A DNA stretch of 64,000 nucleotides from Bacteroidia bacterium. Its GTDB lineage: Bacteria; Bacteroidota; Bacteroidia; Flavobacteriales; Flavobacteriaceae. The DNA lies in assembly GCA_030431055.1 (NCBI GenBank), contig JAUIJA010000001.1:62001-126000 (forward strand), written 5' to 3'. The notes under the pieces are model-generated. The model did not search any database. It was not told the DNA's origin and saw only the letters and a program-made list of their open reading frames with translations. Of the stretch, positions 50,622 to 59,718 are shown in pieces. Position 1 is the first letter of the stretch. Each line of letters starts with the position of its first letter. Made by a program: the position numbers and the translations under genes.

Positions 50622-51650
50622 ATGGGATTTTTTGATTTTATGACCGAGGACATTGCAATTGACCTTGGAACTGCTAATACTTTAATAATTCACAATGACA
50701 AAGTTGTTATTGACAGTCCTTCTATTGTTGCACGCGATAGAATTTCTGGAAAAATTATTGCGGTTGGTAAAGAAGCCAACATGATGCAAGGTAAAACGCA
50801 TGAAAACATAAAAACTATACGACCACTTAAAGATGGAGTAATTGCAGATTTTGATGCTTCGGAAAAAATGATAAACATGTTTATCAAAAGTATTCCTGCA
50901 TTAAAGAAAAAATTATTCACTCCAGCACTTCGAATGGTAATTTGTATTCCATCTGGAATTACAGAAGTAGAAATGCGAGCGGTAAAAGAATCTGCTGAAA
51001 GAGTAAACGGAAAAGAAGTTTACTTAATTCACGAGCCTATGGCTGCAGCTATTGGTATTGGCGTAGATATTATGCAACCTAAAGGAAATATGATTGTTGA
51101 TATAGGTGGTGGTACGACTGAAATTGCTGTTATTGCTCTTGGAGGAATTGTTTGTGACAAATCGGTAAAAATTGCGGGTGATGTTTTCACTAATGATATT
51201 ATTTATTACATGAGAACTCAACACAATTTATTTGTAGGTGAGTCAACTGCCGAAAAAATTAAAATTCAAATTGGTGCTGCAACTGAAGATTTAGATAGTC
51301 CGCCAGAAGAAATGTCAGTTCAAGGTAGAGATTTATTAACAGGTAAACCAAAACAAGTTGATATTTCATATCGCGAAATTGCAAAAGCTTTAGATAAATC
51401 TATTCAGCGTATTGAAGATGCAGTTATGGAAACCCTTTCGCAAACACCACCAGAACTAGCAGCTGATATTTACAACACCGGAATTTATTTGGCTGGTGGG
51501 GGTTCGATGTTAAGAGGTTTAGACAAACGTATTTCATTAAAAACCGATTTACCAGTTTATATAGCTGAAGATCCATTAAGAGCTGTAGTTCGCGGAACTG
51601 GAATTGCCCTAAAAAACATTAATAAGTATAAAAGTATTTTGATTAAATAA
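50622..51650 (+). CDS. mreB: rod shape-determining protein MreB (bacterial actin)
   Basis: MreB forms membrane-bound filaments that guide lateral wall synthesis. The 342 residues have the actin fold with the phosphate-1 loop IAIDLGTANTLI (residues ~12-23), the phosphate-2 loop IVDIGGGTTEIAVIALGG (~158) and the adenosine motif IYLAGGGSMLRGLDKRI (~287). The N-terminus MGFFDFMTEDI starts with a short amphipathic segment. It is the first gene of a five-gene operon with its own promoter; mreC begins 13 bases after it. Assignment is secure. Confidence 0.98.
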   Translation: MGFFDFMTEDIAIDLGTANTLIIHNDKVVIDSPSIVARDRISGKIIAVGKEANMMQGKTHENIKTIRPLKDGVIADFDASEKMINMFIKSIPALKKKLFTPALRMVICIPSGITEVEMRAVKESAERVNGKEVYLIHEPMAAAIGIGVDIMQPKGNMIVDIGGGTTEIAVIALGGIVCDKSVKIAGDVFTNDIIYYMRTQHNLFVGESTAEKIKIQIGAATEDLDSPPEEMSVQGRDLLTGKPKQVDISYREIAKALDKSIQRIEDAVMETLSQTPPELAADIYNTGIYLAGGGSMLRGLDKRISLKTDLPVYIAEDPLRAVVRGTGIALKNINKYKSILIK

Positions 51651-51662
51651 AATAGATAGTCA

Positions 51663-52493
51663 ATGCAGCAAATATTATATTTTTTTATAAAAAACAGCTA
51701 TCGATTGCTGTTTTTGCTGCTTTTAGGCATTAGCCTAATACTTACTATTAAATCACATTCATTCCACAGAAGTGAATATATAAATTCTGCAAATGCAATA
51801 ACTGGCGGAATTTATGAAAACATCAATTCGAGCAAGGAATATCTTGGGTTAAAAATACAAAATGAAATTTTAGCAGAAGAAAATGCGCGATTAAAATCTA
51901 TTCTTTTTAACAAGAAAGACACTATAATAGCTCAAAAAAGCATTTTATCAACTGGTATAGATTCTTTACAATTTAATGTAACCAAAGGTAAAGTCATTAA
52001 AAACATGTTTAATACTAGAGAAAACTATCTCACTTTAAACATTGGTAAAAAAGATGGCATTAAGACCGATATGGGTGTTATTAATGAAAAAGGAATTATT
52101 GGAATTATTGAAAAAACTTCAAATAGTTACGCTACAGTTTTAAGTGTTTTAAATACTAAATCTAGAATAAACGCAAAAGTTAAAAACTCAAATCACTTTG
52201 GAACTTTAGTGTGGGACGGAAAAAATGTAGGTTATGTTCAATTAATTGACGTTCCTAGACTAGCCAAACTTCATATAGGAGATTCAATAGTTACTGGTTC
52301 AGATTCTGATATTTTCCCTGAAAATATTCCAATAGGGAAAATCGAAAGCGCTGTTGTAAATTCTGAAACGAATTACTACACCATCAACATTCGCCTTTTC
52401 AATGATATGACATCTTTAGGTTACATATCAGTAATAGGCAACAAATTAAAAGAAGAAAAAGACAATTTAGAAAAAGAAACAATCGCAAATTAA
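51663..52493 (+). CDS. mreC: rod shape-determining protein MreC
   Basis: MreC is a single-pass inner-membrane protein whose periplasmic domain joins MreB/MreD to penicillin-binding protein 2. The 276 residues have one helix (YRLLFLLLLGISLILTI, ~13-29) and a coiled-coil stretch (LGLKIQNEILAEENARLKSI, ~62-82). Two beta-barrels follow, with family segments NIGKKDGIKTDMGVINEKGI and VYDI-like counterparts such as IGDSIVTGSDSDIFPENIPIG. It is co-transcribed with mreB; mreD begins immediately after its stop codon. Assignment is secure from sequence and context. Confidence 0.95.
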   Translation: MQQILYFFIKNSYRLLFLLLLGISLILTIKSHSFHRSEYINSANAITGGIYENINSSKEYLGLKIQNEILAEENARLKSILFNKKDTIIAQKSILSTGIDSLQFNVTKGKVIKNMFNTRENYLTLNIGKKDGIKTDMGVINEKGIIGIIEKTSNSYATVLSVLNTKSRINAKVKNSNHFGTLVWDGKNVGYVQLIDVPRLAKLHIGDSIVTGSDSDIFPENIPIGKIESAVVNSETNYYTINIRLFNDMTSLGYISVIGNKLKEEKDNLEKETIAN

Positions 52494-52997
52494 TTGAATT
52501 CAATTGCAATAAATAGTATCCGATTTATCGTTTTAATCGCTTTACAAGTTTTAATATTCAACAATATTAATTTGCTTGGCTATTTAAACCCGTATCCGTA
52601 TTTGTTGTTTGTGTTATTGTTTCCAATAAACGGAAACCGAAATGTATTATTAATTTCTAGCTTTTTTCTTGGATTAACTTTAGATATGTTTTGTAATTCT
52701 GGTGGAATTCATGCTGCTGCTGCAACTGTCTTAGCATTTATTAGGCCAAGTTTATTACGATTTTCTTTCGGTTTAAGTTATGAATACCAAACTATCAAAA
52801 TTGTAGATAAAATTTCTTCGGAACGAATCTCGTTTTTAATCACTTCTATTTTAGTTCATCATTTTGTGATGTTTTCTTTAGAATATTTTAGATTTTCATT
52901 AATTTTAAATATTCTATTAAAAACTTTACTTACAACATTTTTCACATTTATTGTTTGTTTGATACTAATTTTCTTAATCAAACCGAATAAGCGATGA
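52494..52997 (+). CDS. mreD: rod shape-determining protein MreD
   Basis: A 167-residue polytopic inner-membrane protein with about five helices (e.g. FIVLIALQVLIFNNINLLG, LLISSFFLGLTLDMF, LLTTFFTFIVCLILIFLI). The segment GYLNPYPYLLFVLLFP is typical of Bacteroidota MreD. The reading frame starts with TTG directly abutting the mreC TAA stop; no ATG is available before the first helix, so TTG with translational coupling is the best start. Its end overlaps the next gene by four bases (ATGA). MreD supports MreC and the elongasome; identity rests on topology and operon position. Confidence 0.92.
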   Translation: MNSIAINSIRFIVLIALQVLIFNNINLLGYLNPYPYLLFVLLFPINGNRNVLLISSFFLGLTLDMFCNSGGIHAAAATVLAFIRPSLLRFSFGLSYEYQTIKIVDKISSERISFLITSILVHHFVMFSLEYFRFSLILNILLKTLLTTFFTFIVCLILIFLIKPNKR

Positions 52998-54883
52998 AAA
53001 AAATACTTTTTCCAGCCGTAATTATTGCAGCAAGTTTATTGCTTATAGGCAAGATATTTTACCTGCAAGTAATTGATGAATCCCTCAAACTTCAATCGGA
53101 AAACAACGCTATTAAAAAAGTATTTGACTTTCCAGAACGCGGTTATATCTATGATAGAAACGGAAAACTGTTAGTTGCTAATCAGCCTTCTTATGACATC
53201 ATGGTTATTCCGAGAGAAGTTAAAGAGCTTGATACGCTTGAGTTTTGTAATTTACTTAGCATAACCAAAGAAACTTTCATAAAAAAGATTAAAAAGGCAA
53301 CTATTTATAGTCCAAGACTACCATCTTTATTCATAGCTCAATTAAGTAAAAAAGATTATGCAAGTTTTCAAGAAAAAGAAAGAAAATTTGAAGGTTTCTA
53401 TACACAAAAACGTGCCTTACGGGATTACCAAGTAGGTTATGGAGCAAACATTTTTGGCTTTATTGCCCAGGTAAACAATCGTGAAATTGAATCTAATTCT
53501 TACTATAATAGTGGAGATTTAATTGGAAAAACAGGAATTGAAAAACAATACGAAAATATTTTAAGAGGCGTAAAAGGTGTAAAATATTTTCTTCGCGATA
53601 AGCACAACAAAGTAATTGGTCCGTACAAAGAAGGTAAGTTTGATACCATTTCGCAACAAGGAAAAGATTTGTTTTTAACTATTGATGGTGATTTACAACA
53701 ATACGGAACCGAATTAATGATTAACAAACGCGGTGGAATTGTTGCTCTCGAGCCTAATAGCGGTGAAATTTTAGCGTTAGTTTCTGCTCCTACTTACGAT
53801 CCAGCACTACTTGTAGGGAGAAAACGCTCGGCAAACTACACTAAATTATATTATGATTCTATTGCAAAACCTTTATATGATAGAGGTCTTCAAGCACAAT
53901 ACCCGCCAGGTTCACCATTTAAAATTATTACAGGGTTAATTGGTCTACAAGAAGAAGTTATTGATGAAAACACTGGTTTTGTTTGTCATCACGGATTTTA
54001 CTACGGTAGAGGCGCTTTTATGAAATGTCACGATTCTGGAATTTCAAAATTGAATAACGGAATGTATCAATCGTGTAACACCTATTTTGCAAATGTTTTT
54101 AAACGCACCATTGACAAATACCCAAAACCTTCAGAAAGTGTTGATATTTGGTCTGAACATGTAAAAAGTTTTGGTCTTGGACAATATTTAGGAACGGATA
54201 TGCCAATTGGTAAACCGGGATTAGTTCCAACTTCAAAAACTTACCAACGATATTATCCAAATGGTGGTTGGCGAAGCACAACAATTATTTCAAACTCAAT
54301 TGGTCAAGGAGAAGTCTTAACAACACCTATTCAATTAGCTAACATGATGGCGACAGTTGCTAATAGAGGTTATTATTATACTCCACATATTGTTAAAGAC
54401 ATAAAAAATGACACTATCGATAAAAAGTTTATAACAAAAAACACAACCACAATCGAAAAAAAACATTTTGAACCTGTAATTAAAGGTTTAGTAGATGTTT
54501 ATAATTACGGAACTGCACGTTGGCTTCAAGTTGATAGTTTACAAATAGGCGGAAAAACTGGTACTGCGGAAAATAAAATTAGAGTAGCTGGAAAAACTCA
54601 CCAACTAAAAGATCATTCTATTTTTGTTGCTTTTGCTCCAGCCGACAATCCTAAAATTGCGATTGCTGTTTTTGTAGAAAATAGTGGCTTTGGTGCTACA
54701 TGGGCTGGACCTATTGCAACTTTAATGATTGAAAAATATATTAAAGGAAAAATTACACGAACAGATTTAGAAAACCGAATGCTAAACGGAAGTTTAGCAG
54801 ACGAATATAAAAAAGTTGAAGATATCATCTTTGAACGTTTACCTGTAGAAAAACCAAAGCTTAATCAAAACGCCGATAATTAA
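52994..54883 (+). CDS. mrdA: penicillin-binding protein 2 (elongasome transpeptidase)
   Basis: PBP2 cross-links peptidoglycan during cell elongation. The 629 residues have an N-terminal anchor (LFPAVIIAASLLLIGKIFYL, ~4-23) and a pedestal domain with FPERGYIYDRNGKLLVANQPSYD. The transpeptidase domain has the Ser active site in PPGSPFKIITG (S-x-x-K as SPFK, ~residue 305), YQSCNTYF as the SxN motif (~356) and the KTG motif in IGGKTGTAEN (~518). It overlaps mreD by four bases and is followed by rodA 8 bases later, its glycosyltransferase partner. Assignment is secure. Confidence 0.97.
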   Translation: MKKILFPAVIIAASLLLIGKIFYLQVIDESLKLQSENNAIKKVFDFPERGYIYDRNGKLLVANQPSYDIMVIPREVKELDTLEFCNLLSITKETFIKKIKKATIYSPRLPSLFIAQLSKKDYASFQEKERKFEGFYTQKRALRDYQVGYGANIFGFIAQVNNREIESNSYYNSGDLIGKTGIEKQYENILRGVKGVKYFLRDKHNKVIGPYKEGKFDTISQQGKDLFLTIDGDLQQYGTELMINKRGGIVALEPNSGEILALVSAPTYDPALLVGRKRSANYTKLYYDSIAKPLYDRGLQAQYPPGSPFKIITGLIGLQEEVIDENTGFVCHHGFYYGRGAFMKCHDSGISKLNNGMYQSCNTYFANVFKRTIDKYPKPSESVDIWSEHVKSFGLGQYLGTDMPIGKPGLVPTSKTYQRYYPNGGWRSTTIISNSIGQGEVLTTPIQLANMMATVANRGYYYTPHIVKDIKNDTIDKKFITKNTTTIEKKHFEPVIKGLVDVYNYGTARWLQVDSLQIGGKTGTAENKIRVAGKTHQLKDHSIFVAFAPADNPKIAIAVFVENSGFGATWAGPIATLMIEKYIKGKITRTDLENRMLNGSLADEYKKVEDIIFERLPVEKPKLNQNADN

Positions 54884-54891
54884 AACAACTG

Positions 54892-56148
54892 ATGCAAAGT
54901 CAAAATCTAAATAGAGGAATCGACTGGTTAACCATCTTACTATATCTTGCATTAGTAACTATGGGTTGGTTTACTATTTATTCGGCTTCTTTACCATTAG
55001 AAGAAACTTCTGTATTAGATTTAAGTCAAATTTACGGAAGGCAAATGATGTTTATCTTTTTAAGTTTTCCGCTTATTCTAGTAATTCTATTTTTAGATGC
55101 GAAAATATTTGAACGCTTATCCTTTGTTTTTTACGGACTAGGAATAGTACTCTTAATGGGTTTATTTGTTTTTGGTGTTACTAAAAAAGGACAAACTAAC
55201 TGGTATCAATTTGGCGGATTTGGTTTCCAGCCTTCAGAGTTTGTCAAAACAGCAACTGCTTTACTTTTAGCTAAATACTTAAGCTTTTCCCAAATTGATT
55301 TAAAAAACTTCAAACATCAATTAATTGCTTTTGCAATAATCGGACTTCCAATCTTATTAATTTTAATGCAACCCGATGCCGGAAGTGCTATGATATTTCT
55401 TTCTCTAATTTTTGTATTAAACAGAGAAGGACTTCCAAGTTGGTATTTAATTGCTGGAGTTGTAGCCATAATAATTTTTCTTACATCGCTTGTAGTTAAT
55501 CCAATATATATTGTAATAGTAGCTGGAATAATTATTATTCTACACTTTTTAAAGAATAAAAAAATTAATAGAAATCCTTTTTTATATATTCTAACTTTAG
55601 CCTTGGTAAGCGGATTTGCGTTTTCGGTAAGTTACGTTTACAACAATATTTTAGAAAGTCATCAAAAAGACAGAATTGATGTTTTATTAGGTAAAGATGT
55701 TGATTTAAAAAACGAAGGTTATAATTTGAATCAATCTATGATTGCCATTGGCTCTGGTGGTTGGACAGGAAAAGGTTATTTGGAAGGAACGCAAACAAAA
55801 GGTGGATTTGTACCCGAACAACACACCGATTATATTTTTACTACGGTAGGCGAAGAATGGGGTTTTGCAGGAGCTTTTGTTGTTATTATAGTTTTTACCT
55901 CTTTATTCTTACGTATTTTATATTTAGCCGAACATCAAAAAACCAAATTTAGTCGAGTTTATGGTTATTGCGTTGCTACTTATCTCTTTACGCACTTTTT
56001 TGTAAATATTGCAATGTTGATTAAGCTTTTCCCTACAATTGGTGTTCCACTTCCATTTTTCTCATATGGAGGTTCTAGCCTTTGGGCATTTACTATAATG
56101 CTTTTTATTTTTATTAAACTAGATGCTAATAAAGTAAACGAATGGTAG
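54892..56148 (+). CDS. rodA: RodA, SEDS-family peptidoglycan glycosyltransferase
   Basis: RodA polymerises glycan strands from lipid II together with PBP2. The 418 residues have about ten helices. Family landmarks are WFTIYSASLP, GVTKKGQTNWYQFGGFGFQPSEFVKTA (in part), LILMQPDAGSAMIFLSLIF (the Asp region), EGYNLNQSMIAIGSGGWTGKGY, FVPEQHTDYIFTTVGEEWGF and the C-terminal PTIGVPLPFFSYGGSSLWAF. It closes the mreBCD-mrdA-rodA operon and is convergent with a nuclease gene eight bases away. Assignment is secure. Confidence 0.97.
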   Translation: MQSQNLNRGIDWLTILLYLALVTMGWFTIYSASLPLEETSVLDLSQIYGRQMMFIFLSFPLILVILFLDAKIFERLSFVFYGLGIVLLMGLFVFGVTKKGQTNWYQFGGFGFQPSEFVKTATALLLAKYLSFSQIDLKNFKHQLIAFAIIGLPILLILMQPDAGSAMIFLSLIFVLNREGLPSWYLIAGVVAIIIFLTSLVVNPIYIVIVAGIIIILHFLKNKKINRNPFLYILTLALVSGFAFSVSYVYNNILESHQKDRIDVLLGKDVDLKNEGYNLNQSMIAIGSGGWTGKGYLEGTQTKGGFVPEQHTDYIFTTVGEEWGFAGAFVVIIVFTSLFLRILYLAEHQKTKFSRVYGYCVATYLFTHFFVNIAMLIKLFPTIGVPLPFFSYGGSSLWAFTIMLFIFIKLDANKVNEW

Positions 56149-56156
56149 TAGAAAGA

Positions 56157-56927
56157 TTAAAACTTCCAACTTTTAGCATTCGATTGACTTTCTAATTCAT
56201 TCTCAAGTTCATCTTCAAGCTCTGGAAAGAAGTCGATTCCTGTCATTTTTTCAATTGAATCTACAGAAACCACAAAACTATACAAAGATTTTTCAGAATC
56301 TTTATGTGGAACTAAAAGTCCAATCATTCTCTTTTTGTCTTTGGTTAAAACAACTTTATAAAAATATTTTGGAACAGCAACATGTTCGTAACCAATAGTT
56401 TTTAAGTCATCTTCTAAAACTCCAGCAGTTACCACATAAATTCCGTCATAACGTTGCGCCCAATATCGAACTTTTTGCTCTAATCTATTCCAAATTCCAC
56501 TATTGAAGTTATACGTTTGAGGCGAAATATTTGAAGTTAAAAACGTTTCTTCATATTCATTAAAATTCTTTTTTCTATCGCCAGCTGGACATAAATGCCC
56601 TTTATTATATCCTGAATTTTTATAATTTTTCCAATGTGCAGAACCTGTTATTACTTCATCATCTACTTCAAAAAATGGTCTGTCGTAAGTTGTGTAATTA
56701 ATATCATCTTCGTCTAATTCATATGCCACCCATTCTGCTTGTTCATATTCTTCTGCATATGACAATGTATAGGTTTTATGCTTGTAAACTGCGTTTGTAG
56801 TGTTTGTTGGCAAGTAATTAAAATCTATTGCTTCAACTGTATCAGCGTCTATGGTATTTCCCATTTTTTTACAGGAAACAAAAGAAACAATCAATAAATT
56901 AATCAGTAATAACTTATAAAATCTCAT
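56157..56927 (-). CDS. DNA/RNA non-specific endonuclease, lipoprotein form
   Basis: A 256-residue exported nuclease of the beta-beta-alpha-Me (NucA/Serratia) family. The signal peptide MRFYKLLLINLLIVSFVSC carries a lipobox FVSC, so Cys19 is probably lipidated and the enzyme sits on a membrane. The active-site motif, usually DRGH, reads NKGH in SGYNKGHLCPAGDRKKNF (residues ~106-123). The catalytic His is kept, and the metal-binding Asn is in TSNISPQTYNFNSGIWNRLE (~131-150). An acidic tail (ELEDELENELES) ends the protein. A role in nutrient or DNA turnover is inferred. It is divergent from the coiled-coil gene at 56973. Confidence 0.9.
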   Translation of the reverse strand: MRFYKLLLINLLIVSFVSCKKMGNTIDADTVEAIDFNYLPTNTTNAVYKHKTYTLSYAEEYEQAEWVAYELDEDDINYTTYDRPFFEVDDEVITGSAHWKNYKNSGYNKGHLCPAGDRKKNFNEYEETFLTSNISPQTYNFNSGIWNRLEQKVRYWAQRYDGIYVVTAGVLEDDLKTIGYEHVAVPKYFYKVVLTKDKKRMIGLLVPHKDSEKSLYSFVVSVDSIEKMTGIDFFPELEDELENELESQSNAKSWKF

Positions 56928-56946
56928 TTTGGCTTACATTTTGAAG

Positions 56947-56954
56947 TATCTTTG
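56947..56954 (+). promoter_or_regulatory. -7 element of the coiled-coil protein gene
   Basis: TATCTTTG, an exact TAnnTTTG match, 19 bases before the ATG at 56973. A TTG (56929-56931) lies 15 bases upstream, slightly closer than usual and at the start of the divergent nuclease gene. Confidence 0.6.
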
Positions 56955-56972
56955 TAAAAATAATTAAAACCG

Positions 56973-57467
56973 ATGAATATGAAAACTAAATTAAGCTTAT
57001 TAGCAGCATTGTTTTTTGTTGGCTTAGGATTTTCACAAGAAATAGTACAAGATTCAATAGCAATGAAAGAAAAAGCTCTTAAAGAACAAAAAGAGTTATT
57101 AAAAGAAGAACAAAAGAAGGAAAAGGAACTTGAAAAGTTAGAAAAAGAAAAAGACAAAGCAGAAAAGGCTGAAAAAAAAGCTGAGAAAGCGCAAAAGAAA
57201 GCCGAGAAAGAAGCGAAGAAATTAGAAAGAGAGTTAAAGAAAAGAGAAAAAGCCGAAAAGCAAGTTTCTAAGTTAAACGATAAAATTAAAAACAAACGTA
57301 AAGACATAGAGCAACATCAACAGAAAATGATGAAGCTAGAAAGAAAAGGAAAACTTAGTCCGAATGATAAAGTAAAATGGAATGAGAAAATCCTTAAAAA
57401 AGAAAAACAACTAGAAGATTTAAAGAAAGATTTACAAAAAGCCGAAAAGAAACGAAGAAAATTATAG
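56973..57467 (+). CDS. secreted Lys/Glu-rich coiled-coil protein
   Basis: A 164-residue exported protein. A signal peptide (MNMKTKLSLLAALFFVGLGFSQ) is followed by residues ~30-120 of nearly pure charged heptad-like sequence (KEKELEKLEKEKDKAEKAEK and on), an alpha-helical coiled coil of roughly 130 A if continuous. A second helix covers ~125-164 (WNEKILKKEKQLEDLKKD). It resembles other short periplasmic coiled-coil proteins of Flavobacteria but matches no named family I know. A structural periplasmic role is only a guess. It has its own -7 element and a strong terminator. Confidence 0.8.
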   Translation: MNMKTKLSLLAALFFVGLGFSQEIVQDSIAMKEKALKEQKELLKEEQKKEKELEKLEKEKDKAEKAEKKAEKAQKKAEKEAKKLERELKKREKAEKQVSKLNDKIKNKRKDIEQHQQKMMKLERKGKLSPNDKVKWNEKILKKEKQLEDLKKDLQKAEKKRRKL

Positions 57468-57471
57468 TTAC

Positions 57472-57500
57472 AAAAAAACCCGCAATTGCGGGTTTTTTTT
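57472..57500. terminator. rho-independent terminator
   Basis: 9-bp palindromic stem AACCCGCAA/TTGCGGGTT with A-run before and T-run after. It is shared by the coiled-coil gene and the convergent PpiD-like gene. Confidence 0.93.
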
Positions 57501-57516
57501 ATAAATAAAGATTTAC

Positions 57517-59619
57517 TTATCTAATTCTGTTATCTTCAATATCTGCTGCATCTTTCAACACTTGATAAACTCTCATTTGAGCAGCATTTTGTTGTTGTTT
57601 AAATTCTTGTTCGACTTCATTTTTAAAGTTGGCTTTTTCAGATTCTGTAGTGATTTTTTTATTTCTCACCATATAAACACCAGTTTGTCCATCGATTAAA
57701 CCAGATGTTTCTCCTGAAGCTAAAGAAAATGCTTTTCCTACAACATCAGATTCTCTTCCTATATTTGGAATAACTGAACTTGACAACGTTACATTTGCTG
57801 CTGTAATAACCGATCCACCTGTTGCTTTTGCAACTTCTTCTAAAGTTGAACCTGTCATCTTTTCACGAATCTTAAGTGCTTTTTTCTCGTTTCTTAAAAT
57901 ACTTCCAACTGATTCTCTCGCTACATCTAAAGCCATTAAACCAGATTCGTTTTTGTTTGTAACTTTTGCTACCACAAACCCGTTTGGAACATCAAAACGT
58001 TTTACATCACCTGTATTAGTATCACTATTGAAAGCCCATAATACAATTGAACGTTGTGCTCCTAAAGCTCCTACATTTTCAACTGTAGCTTTTAAGTTTG
58101 TAACAGGAACTGTTGTTAAGTTTTCTGCTTTAGCTGTCTCAGCAAAGTCTTTTGAATTAACAGTTGCTTCAAACTTACTAGCTTTTGTATAAATTTCATC
58201 AATAGTAGCTTCAGAAGGCTCAATTTTTTGAGTAATTGTTGCTAATAAAACTGATTCGTATTTATCGTTTACTTTAATTACGTGGTAACCAAAATCTGTT
58301 TCAACTAAACCAATTGTTCCAATAGGATTATCAAAAATAAAATCATTAAACTGAGGAACCATTTGCCCTGGCATAATGTTATCATATTCTCCACCTTTAG
58401 TTTTTGAACCTGGATCATCAGAATGCTCTTCTGCTAATTTTGCAAATTCAGCTGGATTAGCTTTTGCTTTTGCTAAAATTTCGTTTGCTAAAGTTTCTGC
58501 TTCTTCTTTTGTTCTTGTTGCTGAAGAACGAGATGCATCTTTATAAGCAATCAAAACGTGTGCAGCTTTTACACTTGCGTTTGGTTTTCTGTCTAACATT
58601 CTAGAAGCACATTGGCTTTCATTGAAAACATAAGGTCCGAAAACTTCTCCAACAGATAAGTTAAATAACTGTTCTTGGTAATCAATTGGTAATTCGCTTT
58701 TTGCTACATAAGTAGAATCGAATTTAGTATCAGAATTTTTGTTTACAAACTCACCAACATTTTCAGCTTTAATATCTTTAAATGCAGGAATTGTATCGTT
58801 AGTATCTGTTTCTTTGTTGTATTCAACAATACCAAACATTACTTTGTCGATAGCTTTTTGCATTTCTTTTTCATCTGCTTCAGAAGGTTTGTTTTCGAAT
58901 AAAACATATTCTAAACTTCTTGTTTCATCAGATTTGTATCGCTTTGCATGCTTTTTCATGTAAGCGATAATTTCGTCATCTGAAACTTTTACCTCATCAT
59001 CATTAATTGTGTTATAAGGAACAGTTACATAATCGAAATCTACTTTTCTATTTGCAGTTACATATTTAAACTTTCCTTCAGCTTGTGTTGTATAAACTCC
59101 GCCTTTGATTAAGTTATAATACATTTGCTGAACAGATGAAGTTGCTACTTCACTTTCAAAGTTTTTCCACTCATTCCATCTGTTCTGATTTGGATCATTT
59201 TGAATCGATTTTACAAATTCAAAGAATTTTCCTTCGTCAAATTGTCCAGCTTCGTTTAAAAACTGTGGATTTTGAGCAAAATATGGGTTTTTCTTAATCT
59301 CGTTGATAACTTGATCATCTGCTAAACCTAATCCAGCTTTTTCAATTTGCTCTCCTAAAATAACATTACGAACTTCTTGTTCCCAAACATTGTTTATAGC
59401 TTGAGTGTTTGTCGTATTCTTATTTTGCTGTTCTAATTGAGCAACTTTTTGCATGAATTGACGAGAATCAATATCAGTACCGTTTACAGAACCAATGTTA
59501 TTTTGACTTGCTGTAAAACCATTTTTAAATAATTCTGGGATAATGAAAGCGAATAACGCAAAACCAATTATAATAATAAGTAAAGCTGAACGCTGTCTGA
59601 TTTTTCCTAAAACTGCCAT
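57517..59619 (-). CDS. PpiD/SurA-type periplasmic peptidylprolyl isomerase
   Basis: A 700-residue membrane-anchored folding factor. One N-terminal helix (ALLIIIIGFALFAFIIPELF, ~12-31) anchors a periplasmic chaperone of the SurA_N/PpiD type. A parvulin domain lies at ~residues 345-455: KAAHVLIAYKDASRSS, FAKLAEEHSDDPGSKTKGGE, PGQMVPQFNDFIF and GLVETDFGYHVIKV. A second, degenerate parvulin-like domain probably follows. It assists folding of outer-membrane and secreted proteins. It is the last gene of the minus-strand envelope cluster and lies 99 bases after the CNNM/CBS gene. Family assignment is firm. Confidence 0.93.
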   Translation of the reverse strand: MAVLGKIRQRSALLIIIIGFALFAFIIPELFKNGFTASQNNIGSVNGTDIDSRQFMQKVAQLEQQNKNTTNTQAINNVWEQEVRNVILGEQIEKAGLGLADDQVINEIKKNPYFAQNPQFLNEAGQFDEGKFFEFVKSIQNDPNQNRWNEWKNFESEVATSSVQQMYYNLIKGGVYTTQAEGKFKYVTANRKVDFDYVTVPYNTINDDEVKVSDDEIIAYMKKHAKRYKSDETRSLEYVLFENKPSEADEKEMQKAIDKVMFGIVEYNKETDTNDTIPAFKDIKAENVGEFVNKNSDTKFDSTYVAKSELPIDYQEQLFNLSVGEVFGPYVFNESQCASRMLDRKPNASVKAAHVLIAYKDASRSSATRTKEEAETLANEILAKAKANPAEFAKLAEEHSDDPGSKTKGGEYDNIMPGQMVPQFNDFIFDNPIGTIGLVETDFGYHVIKVNDKYESVLLATITQKIEPSEATIDEIYTKASKFEATVNSKDFAETAKAENLTTVPVTNLKATVENVGALGAQRSIVLWAFNSDTNTGDVKRFDVPNGFVVAKVTNKNESGLMALDVARESVGSILRNEKKALKIREKMTGSTLEEVAKATGGSVITAANVTLSSSVIPNIGRESDVVGKAFSLASGETSGLIDGQTGVYMVRNKKITTESEKANFKNEVEQEFKQQQNAAQMRVYQVLKDAADIEDNRIR

Positions 59620-59718
59620 TTTTATATCAATTTACTTTTTTTCAGAGGGCGAAAATACAATTATCTATTCAATAATAAAATAGATAAATTTAGAATTTCG
59701 CTATTTTTTTATAAATTT

